DNA from: Conexibacter sp. CPCC 206217
GTDB taxonomy: Bacteria; Actinomycetota; Thermoleophilia; Solirubrobacterales; Solirubrobacteraceae
Assembly (NCBI RefSeq): GCF_030646165.1
Contig: NZ_JAUTDO010000001.1
Location: forward strand, 1-64,000
Length of the DNA stretch: 64,000 bases
Direction of reading: 5' to 3'
Made by a program: the position numbers and the translations under genes. The notes under the pieces were generated by a model. That model was not told the DNA's origin. It ran no database searches and saw only the letters and a program-made list of their open reading frames with translations. Shown one piece after another: positions 17,221-25,022 of this stretch; the first letter of the stretch is position 1; each line of letters begins with the position of its first letter.

Positions 17221-18482
17221 CCAGTCCGATCGCCGACGGCGACCTCGGCACGCGCTGGTCGCAGCGCCGCGCGCACCAGCGCTGGCTGCACGACCACGCG
17301 ATCTCGCTGCTGGACTTCTACCAGCACCGCAGCATCGATCCGGATGGCGGCTTCTTCGAGCTGGAGGACGACGGCAGCCGGCGCCCGACGGCGGCGCGGC
17401 AGCTGTTCACCTCGACGCGGATGGTGCACGTCTTCGGGATCGCCGAGCTGCTCGGCAAGCCCGGCGCGCGCGCGATCGTCGACCACGGGATGCGCCACCT
17501 GCGCGAGGCGCTCGCCGATCGCGAGCACGGCGGCTGGTACTGGAGCGTGGGCGCCGACGGGCCGGTCGACGCGAGCAAGCAGCACTACGGGCACGCGTTC
17601 GCGATCCTCGCCGGGGCGACCGCGTCGCAGGCGGGCCATCCCGACGGCCCGGCGCTGCTGGAGGACGCGCTGGCGATCCACGAGCAGCGCTTCTGGGACG
17701 AGCGCGCCGGCGCCGCGCGCGAGTCCTTCGCGGCCGACTGGAGCGCGCCGGAGGCGTATCGCGGGCAGAACGGCAACATGCACCTGACCGAGGCGCTGAT
17801 GGCCGCGTTCGAGGTGACCGGCGACGACGTGCTGCTGGAGCGCGCCCACCGCATCGCCGACAAGCTCGTCAACGGCGCCGCGCGCGCGAACGGCTGGCGC
17901 CTGGCCGAGCACTACACGCAGACGTGGGAGATCGACTTCGGCTACAACCGCGAGGACCCCTTCAACCTCTTCCGGCCGTACGGCTCGACGACCGGCCACT
18001 GGCTGGAGTGGGCGCGCCTGGTGCTGCAGCTGTGGGAGCTGCGCGGACGCGCCGACGCGTGGATGCCGGAGGCTGCGGCGCGCCTGTTCGACCGCGCGGT
18101 GCAGGACGGCTGGGACGCGCGCGCGGGCGGCTTCTGCTTCACCGTCGACTGGGACGGCAGACCGTTCAACCGCGACCGCTACTGGTGGACGGTGACGGAG
18201 GCGATCGGAGCCGCCTCGTTCCTCGCCCGGATCGACGGCGACGAGCGCTTCGAGCGGCAGTACCGGCGCTTCTGGGACTATGCCGACCGCTGCCTGATCG
18301 ACCACGAGCACGGCAGCTGGTTCCACCAGCTGACGCCCGAGAACCGGCCGACGCGCGACCCGTGGTTCGGCAAGCCGGACGTCTACCATTCGTTTCAGGC
18401 CTGCCTGGTGCCGTTGATCCCGACCGACGTCGGACTCGCGCGCGGCGTGCGCGACGGCTGGTACGGACGCGACGAGAGATGA
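17217..18482 (+). CDS. AGE-family sugar epimerase/isomerase (mannose isomerase/YihS-like)
   Basis: A 421-residue (alpha/alpha)6-barrel protein of the N-acylglucosamine 2-epimerase family. Signature segments are GGWYWSV, KQHYGHAF, GNMHLTEALMAAFE, GSTTGHWLEWARL and GKPDVYHSFQA. They carry the conserved His residues used for aldose-ketose isomerisation in mannose isomerase and YihS. It would interconvert an aldose and a ketose in the cytoplasm. ATG 17217 overlaps the FAH stop. It is the last enzyme before the LacI gene. Confidence 0.87.
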   Translation: MTSPIADGDLGTRWSQRRAHQRWLHDHAISLLDFYQHRSIDPDGGFFELEDDGSRRPTAARQLFTSTRMVHVFGIAELLGKPGARAIVDHGMRHLREALADREHGGWYWSVGADGPVDASKQHYGHAFAILAGATASQAGHPDGPALLEDALAIHEQRFWDERAGAARESFAADWSAPEAYRGQNGNMHLTEALMAAFEVTGDDVLLERAHRIADKLVNGAARANGWRLAEHYTQTWEIDFGYNREDPFNLFRPYGSTTGHWLEWARLVLQLWELRGRADAWMPEAAARLFDRAVQDGWDARAGGFCFTVDWDGRPFNRDRYWWTVTEAIGAASFLARIDGDERFERQYRRFWDYADRCLIDHEHGSWFHQLTPENRPTRDPWFGKPDVYHSFQACLVPLIPTDVGLARGVRDGWYGRDER

Positions 18483-18494
18483 CGAGGGGGGTCG

Positions 18495-19568
18495 ATGGCG
18501 GATAGGGGGGCGGTGAGAGCGCCGGCGGCGGGCGGCAACGGCCCGCGCCGGGTGCGGCTCGCCGACGTGGCCGAGCTGGCCGGCACCTCGAAGCCGATCG
18601 CCTCGCGGATCCTCAACGAGGATCCGAGGCTGTCGGTCAGCGACGCGCTGCGCGCCCGCGTGAGGGACGCGGCCAAGCAGCTCAACTACCGGCCGCATGC
18701 GGCGGCGCGCGGGCTGCGCAGCCTGACCGCGGGCGCCCTCGGCCTGGTGATCCCGGACCTCACCAACACGATCTACGCGACGATGGTGCGCGGTGCGTTC
18801 AAGCGCGCCGCGCAGCGCGACTACGCGGTGCTGCTGACGGAGGACCTGGAGGACGGCACGGCGGGCGTCGAGCTGCCCGTGCTGGTCAGCTCCGGCCGGA
18901 TCGACGGCCTCATGATCGCAACGGCGGCGAGCGGCAGCGACCTGCCCCGCGAGCTGGCGCGGACGGGCATCCCGCACGTCTTCCTCAACCGCGCGGTGCG
19001 CGGCAGCGGCCGCAACGCGGTGATGGACGACGCGGCCGCGACGCGGCTGGCGCTCGACCATCTCGCCGAGCTGGGGCACCGGCGCGTCGCGCACATCGCG
19101 GGCCCGCCGGGCATCGATCCCGCGACTCGCCGCCGGCGCGCCTTCGGCGCGCACGCGCGCAGACTCGGCCTCGACGCCGCTGTCATACGGTCGGCGAACC
19201 TCTTGCAGACGGGCGGCGCCGAGGCGACGCGCGCGCTGTTGCGCGACGATCCGGAGATCACCGCGATCTTCGCCAGCTCGGTGATGCAGGCCGCCGGTGT
19301 GTTGAGCGAGGCGTGGCGCAGCGGACGCGGCGTTCCGGAGGACCTGTCGGTGATCGCCTACGCCGACTCGCCGCTGGCCGCCGCGCTCGTGCCGCCGCTG
19401 ACGGCGGTCGAGATGCCGCTCGAGCGGCTCGGGGGGATCGGCGTCGACCTGCTGCTGGAGCAGCTCGCCGGCGCGGCGCCCCACGACGCCGTCGTCGACG
19501 ACGCGCCGCGCGTCGTGTTGCGCGCGTCGACGGGCCCGGCCCCCTCCGCCGACAGGGCGCGCGGATGA
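18495..19568 (+). CDS. LacI-family transcriptional repressor
   Basis: A 357-residue regulator. The LacI helix-turn-helix at about residues 22-70 reads RLADVAELAGTSKPIASRILNEDPRLSVS with the hinge NYRPHAAARGL. A periplasmic-binding-protein-like sensor domain follows (LGLVIPDLTNTIYATMVRGAF). ATG 18495 has GAGGGGG upstream. It is 12 bases after the AGE gene, within the operon it probably controls. Matching palindromes at 8001-8014 and 19629-19638 are its candidate operators. Only 2 arginines are AGA, in line with a cytoplasmic protein. Confidence 0.9.
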   Translation: MADRGAVRAPAAGGNGPRRVRLADVAELAGTSKPIASRILNEDPRLSVSDALRARVRDAAKQLNYRPHAAARGLRSLTAGALGLVIPDLTNTIYATMVRGAFKRAAQRDYAVLLTEDLEDGTAGVELPVLVSSGRIDGLMIATAASGSDLPRELARTGIPHVFLNRAVRGSGRNAVMDDAAATRLALDHLAELGHRRVAHIAGPPGIDPATRRRRAFGAHARRLGLDAAVIRSANLLQTGGAEATRALLRDDPEITAIFASSVMQAAGVLSEAWRSGRGVPEDLSVIAYADSPLAAALVPPLTAVEMPLERLGGIGVDLLLEQLAGAAPHDAVVDDAPRVVLRASTGPAPSADRARG

Positions 19569-19627
19569 GCGCGCGCGCCGGACGCGGCTGACCGGAGCGC
19601 GGTCCTCGTGGCCGTGACGGACAGCAG

Positions 19628-19639
19628 ATAACCGATTAT
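19628..19639. promoter_or_regulatory. second LacI-type operator
   Basis: ATAACCGATTAT shares the TAACCGRTTA core with the operator at 8001-8014, with one change in the core. It lies 10 bases before the SDR start at 19650. It probably lets the LacI protein also control the SDR and dehydrogenase genes. Confidence 0.55.
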
Positions 19640-19649
19640 GGAGAGAGTG

Positions 19650-20393
19650 ATGACAGAGATCAGATGCGCCGTCGTGACCGGCGCGGCATCCGGCATCGGC
19701 CGCGCGATCGCGCAGCTGCTGGCGCAGCGCGGCTGGCACGTGCTGGCCGTCGACAAGGACGCCGCCGTCGAGGCGCTGGCCGACGCCTGGACCACGCCGC
19801 TGGTCGCCGACCTCACGCGCGCGTCCGACTGCGATCGCATCCCGGACGCGGCGCGGGCGATCGGACCGCTGCGGGGGATCGTCAACTGCGCCGGCGTCGA
19901 GCTGCACGGAACCGTCATCGACATGCCGGAGGCCGACTGGGACCTCGTGATGGCGACCAACCTCAAGTCGATCTTCCTGGTCGGGCGGGCCTGCCTGCCG
20001 CTGATGGAGCAGGCCGGCGGCGGAGCAGTCGTCAACATCGGCTCGATCCAGGGCATGGCGACGCAGCGGTCGGTCGCGGCGTACGCCGCGACGAAGGGCG
20101 CGATCATCGCGCTGACGCGAGCGATGGCGCTCGATCATGCGGCGCAGGGGATCCGCGTCGTCTGCGTCTGCCCGGGCACGATCGACACGCCGCTGGTACG
20201 CGCCAACGCGGAGTACTTCACGCCCGGCGACCCGGACAGGTCGCTGCGCGAATGGGGCGCGCTCCACGCGCTGAACCGCATCGGCACCACGCGCGAGGTC
20301 GCCACGGCGGTGGCCTTCATGCTGTCCGACGACGCCTCCTTCATCACCGGCTCCTCCCACCTCGTCGACGGCGGCCTGCTCGCCTCGTTCTGA
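19650..20393 (+). CDS. SDR-family NAD(P)-dependent sugar dehydrogenase
   Basis: A 247-residue classical short-chain dehydrogenase. The cofactor motif TGAASGIG is at residues 10-17, NCAG follows, and the catalytic Ser, Tyr and Lys are visible as NIGSIQG and YAATKG. The end LVDGGLLASF is typical. ATG 19650 is chosen over ATG 19638 because GGAG (19640-19643) is 6 bases upstream of it and the LacI-type operator covers the earlier ATG. It likely oxidises the free sugar to a lactone. Confidence 0.88.
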   Translation: MTEIRCAVVTGAASGIGRAIAQLLAQRGWHVLAVDKDAAVEALADAWTTPLVADLTRASDCDRIPDAARAIGPLRGIVNCAGVELHGTVIDMPEADWDLVMATNLKSIFLVGRACLPLMEQAGGGAVVNIGSIQGMATQRSVAAYAATKGAIIALTRAMALDHAAQGIRVVCVCPGTIDTPLVRANAEYFTPGDPDRSLREWGALHALNRIGTTREVATAVAFMLSDDASFITGSSHLVDGGLLASF

Positions 20394-20450
20394 ACGGCGC
20401 GACGTCGCGCCGCCTCCTCCCCCGCCTCCGACCGAAGGACCGACACCCCG

Positions 20451-21998
20451 ATGACCCCCTCCTCCACCCTGACCGCCGTCGACCCCCGCACCGGCGAGCC
20501 CGGCGAGTCGCGGCCGGCGACGCCGATCGCGGCGATCGACTCGCTCGCGGCCGCGGCGGCGGCCGCCTTCGCCGACCCCGCGCTGCGCGACGTCGCGCGG
20601 CGTGCCCACGCGCTGCGAGACGTCGCCGCGCGCCTGCGCGCCGACGGCGAGCGGCTGCGCGCGCGCTTCCAAGCCGAGTCGGGGCTGCCGGCCGGCCGCG
20701 CGGCGGGAGAGCTGGAGCGGACCAGCGGGCAGCTGGAGGCGTTCGCCGACGTGATCGAGGCCGGCGACCAGCTGGAGGCGATCATCGACCGCGCCGATCC
20801 GCAGGCGGTGCCGATCCCCCGTCCCGATCTGCGTCGCATGCTCGTGCCGATCGGACCGGTCGCGGTCTTCGGCGCGAGCAACTTCCCGTTCGCGTTCGGC
20901 GTCGCCGGCGGCGATGTCGCGGCGGCGCTCGCGGCCGGCTGTCCCGTCCTCGTCAAGGGTCACCCCTCGCAGCCGGGCGTCAACGCGCTCGTCGCCGAGC
21001 ACGTCGCGGCGGGGATCGCCTCCGCGGGCCTTCCGAGCGCGACGTTCGCGCTCGTCCAGGGCGGCTCGGCCGAGCTCGGCGCGGCGCTCGTGCAGGCGGA
21101 GCCGGTGCGGGCAGTCGCGTTCACGGGCTCGACCGCCGGCGGACGGGCGCTGTTCGACGTCGCCGCGCGGCGACCGCTGCCGATCCCCGTCTACGCGGAG
21201 ATGGGCAGCGTCAACCCGATCGTCGTGACGGCTGGTGCGATCGCCGCGCGCGGCGACGCGATCGCCGCATCGCTCGTGACCGCGGTGACCGGCGCCGCCG
21301 GCCAGCTCTGCACCAAGCCCGGCGTCGTGCTCGTGCCGGCCGGAGCGGAAGGCGACGCATGGTGCGCCGACGTCGCCGAGCGGCTCGCGGCGAGCGAGCC
21401 GCTGGTGATGCTCAACGAGCGGATGCGCGACGCGCTGGCGACGCAACTGGAGCAGCTGGCGAGGCAGGGCGGGGTCCGCGCCGACGGCGCGGCGCCGCGA
21501 CCGCGAGGACCGGGCTTCCGCCTGTCCGCCGCGGCCTACCAGGTCGCCGCGTCGCAGCTGGCGCGGCGGGAGGAGCTGCGCGAGGAGCGCTTCGGGCCGT
21601 TCGTGCTGCTGGCCCGCTACGGATCGGACGAGGAGCTGCTCGCGACGATCGCGTCATTCGACGGGCAGCTGGCGACCGGCCTCCACGCCGACGCCGCGAC
21701 CGAGCGCGAGCTGGCCGCCCGCGTCGCCGACGCGCTCGCCGGCCGCTGCGGACGGCTCGTCTTCGACGGCTTCCCGACCGGCGTCGCCGTCAGCTGGGCG
21801 ATGCAGCACGGCGGTCCCTACCCGGCCACGACCGCCCCCGGCGAGACGTCGGTCGGCATGACCGCGACGCGGCGCTTCCTGCGACCCGTCTGCTGGCAGG
21901 ACGCGCCGCAGGCGCTGCTCCCGCCGCCGCTGCGCGACGCCAACCCGGCCGGGATCTGGCGCCGCGTCGACGGACGCCTCACGAGAGACGGGATCTGA
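20451..21998 (+). CDS. 2-oxoglutarate semialdehyde (2,5-dioxovalerate) dehydrogenase
   Basis: A 515-residue aldehyde dehydrogenase. GPVAVFGASNFPFAFGVAGG, VLVKGHPSQPG, FTGSTAGGRALFD, PVYAEMGSVNP (catalytic Glu) and GAAGQLCTKPG (catalytic Cys) are diagnostic for the KGSADH subfamily. This enzyme oxidises 2-oxoglutarate semialdehyde to 2-oxoglutarate, the last step of Weimberg-type pathways. It starts 57 bases after the SDR stop with GAAGG upstream of the ATG. About one of 45 arginines is AGA. It closes the sugar locus. Confidence 0.9.
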   Translation: MTPSSTLTAVDPRTGEPGESRPATPIAAIDSLAAAAAAAFADPALRDVARRAHALRDVAARLRADGERLRARFQAESGLPAGRAAGELERTSGQLEAFADVIEAGDQLEAIIDRADPQAVPIPRPDLRRMLVPIGPVAVFGASNFPFAFGVAGGDVAAALAAGCPVLVKGHPSQPGVNALVAEHVAAGIASAGLPSATFALVQGGSAELGAALVQAEPVRAVAFTGSTAGGRALFDVAARRPLPIPVYAEMGSVNPIVVTAGAIAARGDAIAASLVTAVTGAAGQLCTKPGVVLVPAGAEGDAWCADVAERLAASEPLVMLNERMRDALATQLEQLARQGGVRADGAAPRPRGPGFRLSAAAYQVAASQLARREELREERFGPFVLLARYGSDEELLATIASFDGQLATGLHADAATERELAARVADALAGRCGRLVFDGFPTGVAVSWAMQHGGPYPATTAPGETSVGMTATRRFLRPVCWQDAPQALLPPPLRDANPAGIWRRVDGRLTRDGI

Positions 21999-22120
21999 CC
22001 GCCGCGGCGCGACGCTGCCGATCGACGGGACGGTCCGGGCGCTCGAGCGGTTCGCGATCTGCATTTTGTCGTAGCGGGAGTTCATGCCGTCCAGGATCGG
22101 CGTGGTCTTGACGGCGCATC

Positions 22121-22153
22121 TCAGGGCTCAATCAGGGTGCTCACGGATGGTGA
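22121..22153 (+). promoter_or_regulatory. tandem 11-bp TCAGGG regulatory element, copy 1
   Basis: TCAGGG occurs twice exactly 11 bases apart (22121 and 22132), followed by TCAC-GATGGTG. The same arrangement recurs at 24960-24992 upstream of the glycosyltransferase fusion. Spacing by one helical turn suggests paired binding on one DNA face, possibly by the response regulator encoded between the two copies. Confidence 0.55.
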
Positions 22154-22182
22154 GCCGGGCGGGCGGGACGGAGACTCGTCGC

Positions 22183-23082
22183 ATGGACTTCTCGCTCGAA
22201 CTCGGCGTACTTTTCGCACTGCTGTGCGCGTTCGTCACCAACCTCGCGTTCCTCTTCAAGCACCGCGGCGCGGCCGCTGCTCCGCCGGTGGACATGCGGC
22301 ATCCGCTCGCGTCCGCCGCCGGGCTGTTCCGGTCGCGGTGGTTCATGATCGGATGGCTCGTCGCGGTCGTCGCGTGGATCTTCCACGTGCTGGCGCTGGC
22401 GCTGGCGCCGATCTCCGTCGTGCAGGTCGTGCTCGCCAGCGGCCTCGTGCTGCTGGCCGTGATGGCAGACCGCCTGTTCGGCTTCACCGTCAGCAAGCGC
22501 CAGTGGGCGGGGCTGATCGCCATGGCGGTGGGGCTGGGGCTGATCGTCATCACGCAGCCGGTCGTGCACGGGTCGCACTCCTCCTACTCGGTGCCCGCGA
22601 TGGTCGCCTTCGAGGGTGCGCTGCTGGGCGTCGGTGCGCTGCTGATCATCGGGCCGCGCGTCGTCGGCGCCCACGCCAAGGGACAGGGGCTGGCGCTCGG
22701 CGCCGCCGCGGGCGTGCTGTTCGGCGTCTCGGACGTCGCGCTCAAGGCGCTCACCGGCCTGCTGGCCACCGACGGCGCCCTCGGCCTCGTGTCGCCCTGG
22801 GTGCTGGTCGCGGCCCTCGCCTCGGTCAGCGCGTTCTACGCTTCGGCGCGCGCGCTGCAGGACGGCGATGCCGTGCCGGTCATCGCCATCACGGGCACCG
22901 CGGCGAACATCGTGGGCATCGCCGGTGGAATCGTCGTGTTCGGTGACCCGGTGCCGGGCGACACCGTCGGCATCGTCCTGCAGGTCGTCGGCTTCCTCCT
23001 GGTCGTCGTCGCCGCCGCGCTCACGCCGGCTCCGGTCCGCGCCGCGGGCGTCGAGGCCGCTGCCGGATCGTGTGAGGGCTAA
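22183..23082 (+). CDS. NIPA/EamA-like multispanning transporter
   Basis: A 299-residue membrane protein with about 9 hydrophobic helices and no signal peptide. The start (MDFSLELGVLFALLCAFVTNLAFLFKHRGA), the pattern FHVLALALAPISVVQVVLASGLVLLA and the paired repeat structure are typical of DMT-superfamily proteins of the NIPA magnesium-transporter-like type. Substrate unknown. ATG 22183 begins the first helix; an upstream in-frame ATG at 22084 would add a polar tail and override the regulatory element at 22121. It precedes a two-component system that shares its upstream element. Confidence 0.75.
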   Translation: MDFSLELGVLFALLCAFVTNLAFLFKHRGAAAAPPVDMRHPLASAAGLFRSRWFMIGWLVAVVAWIFHVLALALAPISVVQVVLASGLVLLAVMADRLFGFTVSKRQWAGLIAMAVGLGLIVITQPVVHGSHSSYSVPAMVAFEGALLGVGALLIIGPRVVGAHAKGQGLALGAAAGVLFGVSDVALKALTGLLATDGALGLVSPWVLVAALASVSAFYASARALQDGDAVPVIAITGTAANIVGIAGGIVVFGDPVPGDTVGIVLQVVGFLLVVVAAALTPAPVRAAGVEAAAGSCEG

Positions 23083-23137
23083 CATCCCCACGCGTGCGGA
23101 AGATCGGCGCGAGCGGCTGGTCGGTCGAGGTGCGGAC

Positions 23138-24289
23138 GTGAAGCTCCCGGCCGTGCAACGGGCCGCGGACGACCGCCTCGCGTTCGGCGTCTGCGCCGGC
23201 ATCGCACGCGACCTCGGCGCAAACGTGCTCCTGGTCCGTCTGGCGTGCGCGGCGCTGCTCGTGGTGAGCGGCGGGGTCGGCCTCATCGTCTACGGGGCGC
23301 TCGTGCTGCTGGTGCCCGCCGAACCGGGACCGATCGTGCCATGGTCGGCGCGATCGCCCACCACGCTGGGCTTGCTGCTCCTGCTCGGCGCGGCGATGTA
23401 CGCCCTCGGGCTGCAGGTCGTGACCGCACCGCTGAGCGTGCTGGTCCCGGCGGCGCTGCTGACTGCCGGCGTCGCGCTGGTGTGGCACGAGATGATCAGT
23501 GCCTGGGACGCCGGCAAGCGACTGGAGCGAGGCGAGCTCATGCGCGTCGGCGCGGGCCTGGCGCTGCTGGTCGGCGGCGCGGTCTCGTTCCTGACCGACA
23601 GCAACAAGCTGGCCGGGCTGTCGAGCGCGCTGATCGCCGCGGCCGTCGTCGCTGCCGGGCTGGGGCTGCTCGTCGGCCCGCGGCTCGCGCAGGCCCGGGC
23701 GGAGGCGGAGGAGGAGCGGCGCCGACGCATCCTCGCCGACGAGCGGGCTGACCTCGCCGCGCGGTTGCACGACTCGGTCCTGCAGACGCTGGCGCTGATC
23801 CAGCGCGAGAGCGACCCGCGCCGCGCCCAGGCGCTGGCGCGCCGCCAGGAACGCGAGCTGCGCGGCTGGCTGTACAGGGGCGAGGCGCCGGGCGAGGCGG
23901 CCACGCTGGCCAGCGCGCTGCGCACGGCGACCGCCGAGGTCGAGGAGCACTATGGCATCGAGGTGGATCTGGTGCAGCCGTCCGACGGGGCGCTGGACGA
24001 GGGCCTGGCCGCGCTGGCCGCCGCCGCACGGGAGGCGATGACCAACGCGGGGCGCCACGCCGGCGTCGAGAAGATCTCGGTCCTGGCGCGCGTGGCCGAC
24101 GACGAGGCGTCGGTCTACGTGCGCGACTCCGGCCGCGGGTTCGACCCGGCCCGGGTGGCCGAGGACCGCCGGGGCGTGCGCGAGTCGATCGTCGGCCGCA
24201 TGGAGCGCTGCGGTGGGCGGGCCACCGTTCTCACCGCGCCCGGGGCGGGCACGGAGGTGGAGCTGGTGTTGCCGCGAATGAGAAGCTGA
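23138..24289 (+). CDS. PspC-domain sensor histidine kinase
   Basis: A 383-residue kinase starting at GTG 23138, with GAGG 7 bases upstream. Residues 1-62 form a PspC domain (VQRAADDRLAFGVCAGIARDL to YGALVLLVP). Several transmembrane helices follow to about residue 185. A cytoplasmic coiled segment (ARAEAEEERRRRILADERA) leads to a HisKA_3 dimerisation domain with the phospho-acceptor His211 in ARLHDSVLQTL. The HATPase domain has N303 in REAMTNAGRHAGV and a G box in RDSGRGFDP. It probably senses membrane stress and phosphorylates the response regulator 5 bases downstream. Confidence 0.9.
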   Translation: MKLPAVQRAADDRLAFGVCAGIARDLGANVLLVRLACAALLVVSGGVGLIVYGALVLLVPAEPGPIVPWSARSPTTLGLLLLLGAAMYALGLQVVTAPLSVLVPAALLTAGVALVWHEMISAWDAGKRLERGELMRVGAGLALLVGGAVSFLTDSNKLAGLSSALIAAAVVAAGLGLLVGPRLAQARAEAEEERRRRILADERADLAARLHDSVLQTLALIQRESDPRRAQALARRQERELRGWLYRGEAPGEAATLASALRTATAEVEEHYGIEVDLVQPSDGALDEGLAALAAAAREAMTNAGRHAGVEKISVLARVADDEASVYVRDSGRGFDPARVAEDRRGVRESIVGRMERCGGRATVLTAPGAGTEVELVLPRMRS

Positions 24290-24294
24290 CCACC

Positions 24295-24954
24295 ATGGCG
24301 CTCCCGCTGCTCAAGGTCGTCATCGTCGACGACCACGCGATCTTCCGGGCCGGCCTGCACGCCGGCCTCGGCCCCACCGTGCAGGTCGTCGGCGAGGCCG
24401 GCACCGTCGAGGAGGCTGTCCCGCTGATCCGCGCTCAGGACCCGGACGTCGTCCTGCTCGACGTCCACCTGCCCGACGGCGGCGGCGACGCGGTGATCGC
24501 GCCGGTCCATGCCGAGCGCCCGGGCGTGCGCTTCCTCGCGCTCTCGGTGTCCGACGCGCCCGAGGACGTCCTGGCGACGATCCGCTCCGGTGCCCGCGGG
24601 TACGTGACGAAGTCGATCACCCCCGAGGAGCTCGTCGCGGCGATCCACCGCGTGGCCAACGGCGACGCGGTCTTCTCGCCGTGGTTGGCCGGCTTCGTGC
24701 TCGACGCCTTCACGGGCAGATCGGCCTCGCCCGAGCCGGCGGCGCGGATCGACCCCGAACTCGACTCGCTGACCGCGCGCGAGCAGGAGGTCCTGCTGCT
24801 GATCGCCCGCGGCTACACCTACAAGGACATCGCCGCGCGGCTGCACCTGTCTGTCAAGACGATCGAGACCCACGTCTCCAACGTCCTGCGCAAGCTGCAG
24901 CTGACCAACCGCAACGAGCTCACCCGCTGGGCGGCTCAACGGCGGATGATCTAA
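24295..24954 (+). CDS. NarL/LuxR-family response regulator
   Basis: A 219-residue regulator. The receiver domain has the acidic pair in VVIVDDHAIF, the phospho-Asp56 in VVLLDVHLPDG and Lys in GYVTKSITPEE. A LuxR helix-turn-helix at about residues 150-215 reads LTAREQEVLLLIARGYTYKDIAARL and KTIETHVSNVLRKL. It is the partner of the PspC-kinase immediately upstream. A tandem TCAGGG element on both sides of this pair is its candidate target. Confidence 0.93.
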   Translation: MALPLLKVVIVDDHAIFRAGLHAGLGPTVQVVGEAGTVEEAVPLIRAQDPDVVLLDVHLPDGGGDAVIAPVHAERPGVRFLALSVSDAPEDVLATIRSGARGYVTKSITPEELVAAIHRVANGDAVFSPWLAGFVLDAFTGRSASPEPAARIDPELDSLTAREQEVLLLIARGYTYKDIAARLHLSVKTIETHVSNVLRKLQLTNRNELTRWAAQRRMI

Positions 24955-24959
24955 AGCGC

Positions 24960-24992
24960 TCAGGGTCCGATCAGGGCGTTCACCGATGGTGG
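24960..24992 (+). promoter_or_regulatory. tandem 11-bp TCAGGG regulatory element, copy 2
   Basis: TCAGGG at 24960 and 24971, exactly 11 bases apart, then TCAC-GATGGTG. It matches the arrangement at 22121-22153. It lies 5 bases after the response-regulator stop and about 30 bases before the fusion gene at 25023. Confidence 0.55.
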
Positions 24993-25022
24993 GAGGCGCC
25001 GTCGCAGCGGAGGCTGGGTCGC

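Noticed and set aside
16974..21446. A very long open frame on the minus strand across the sugar locus
   Set aside because: It is rich in Arg, Ala and Gly with no domains, runs opposite to recognised enzymes, and is expected by chance in DNA this GC-rich.
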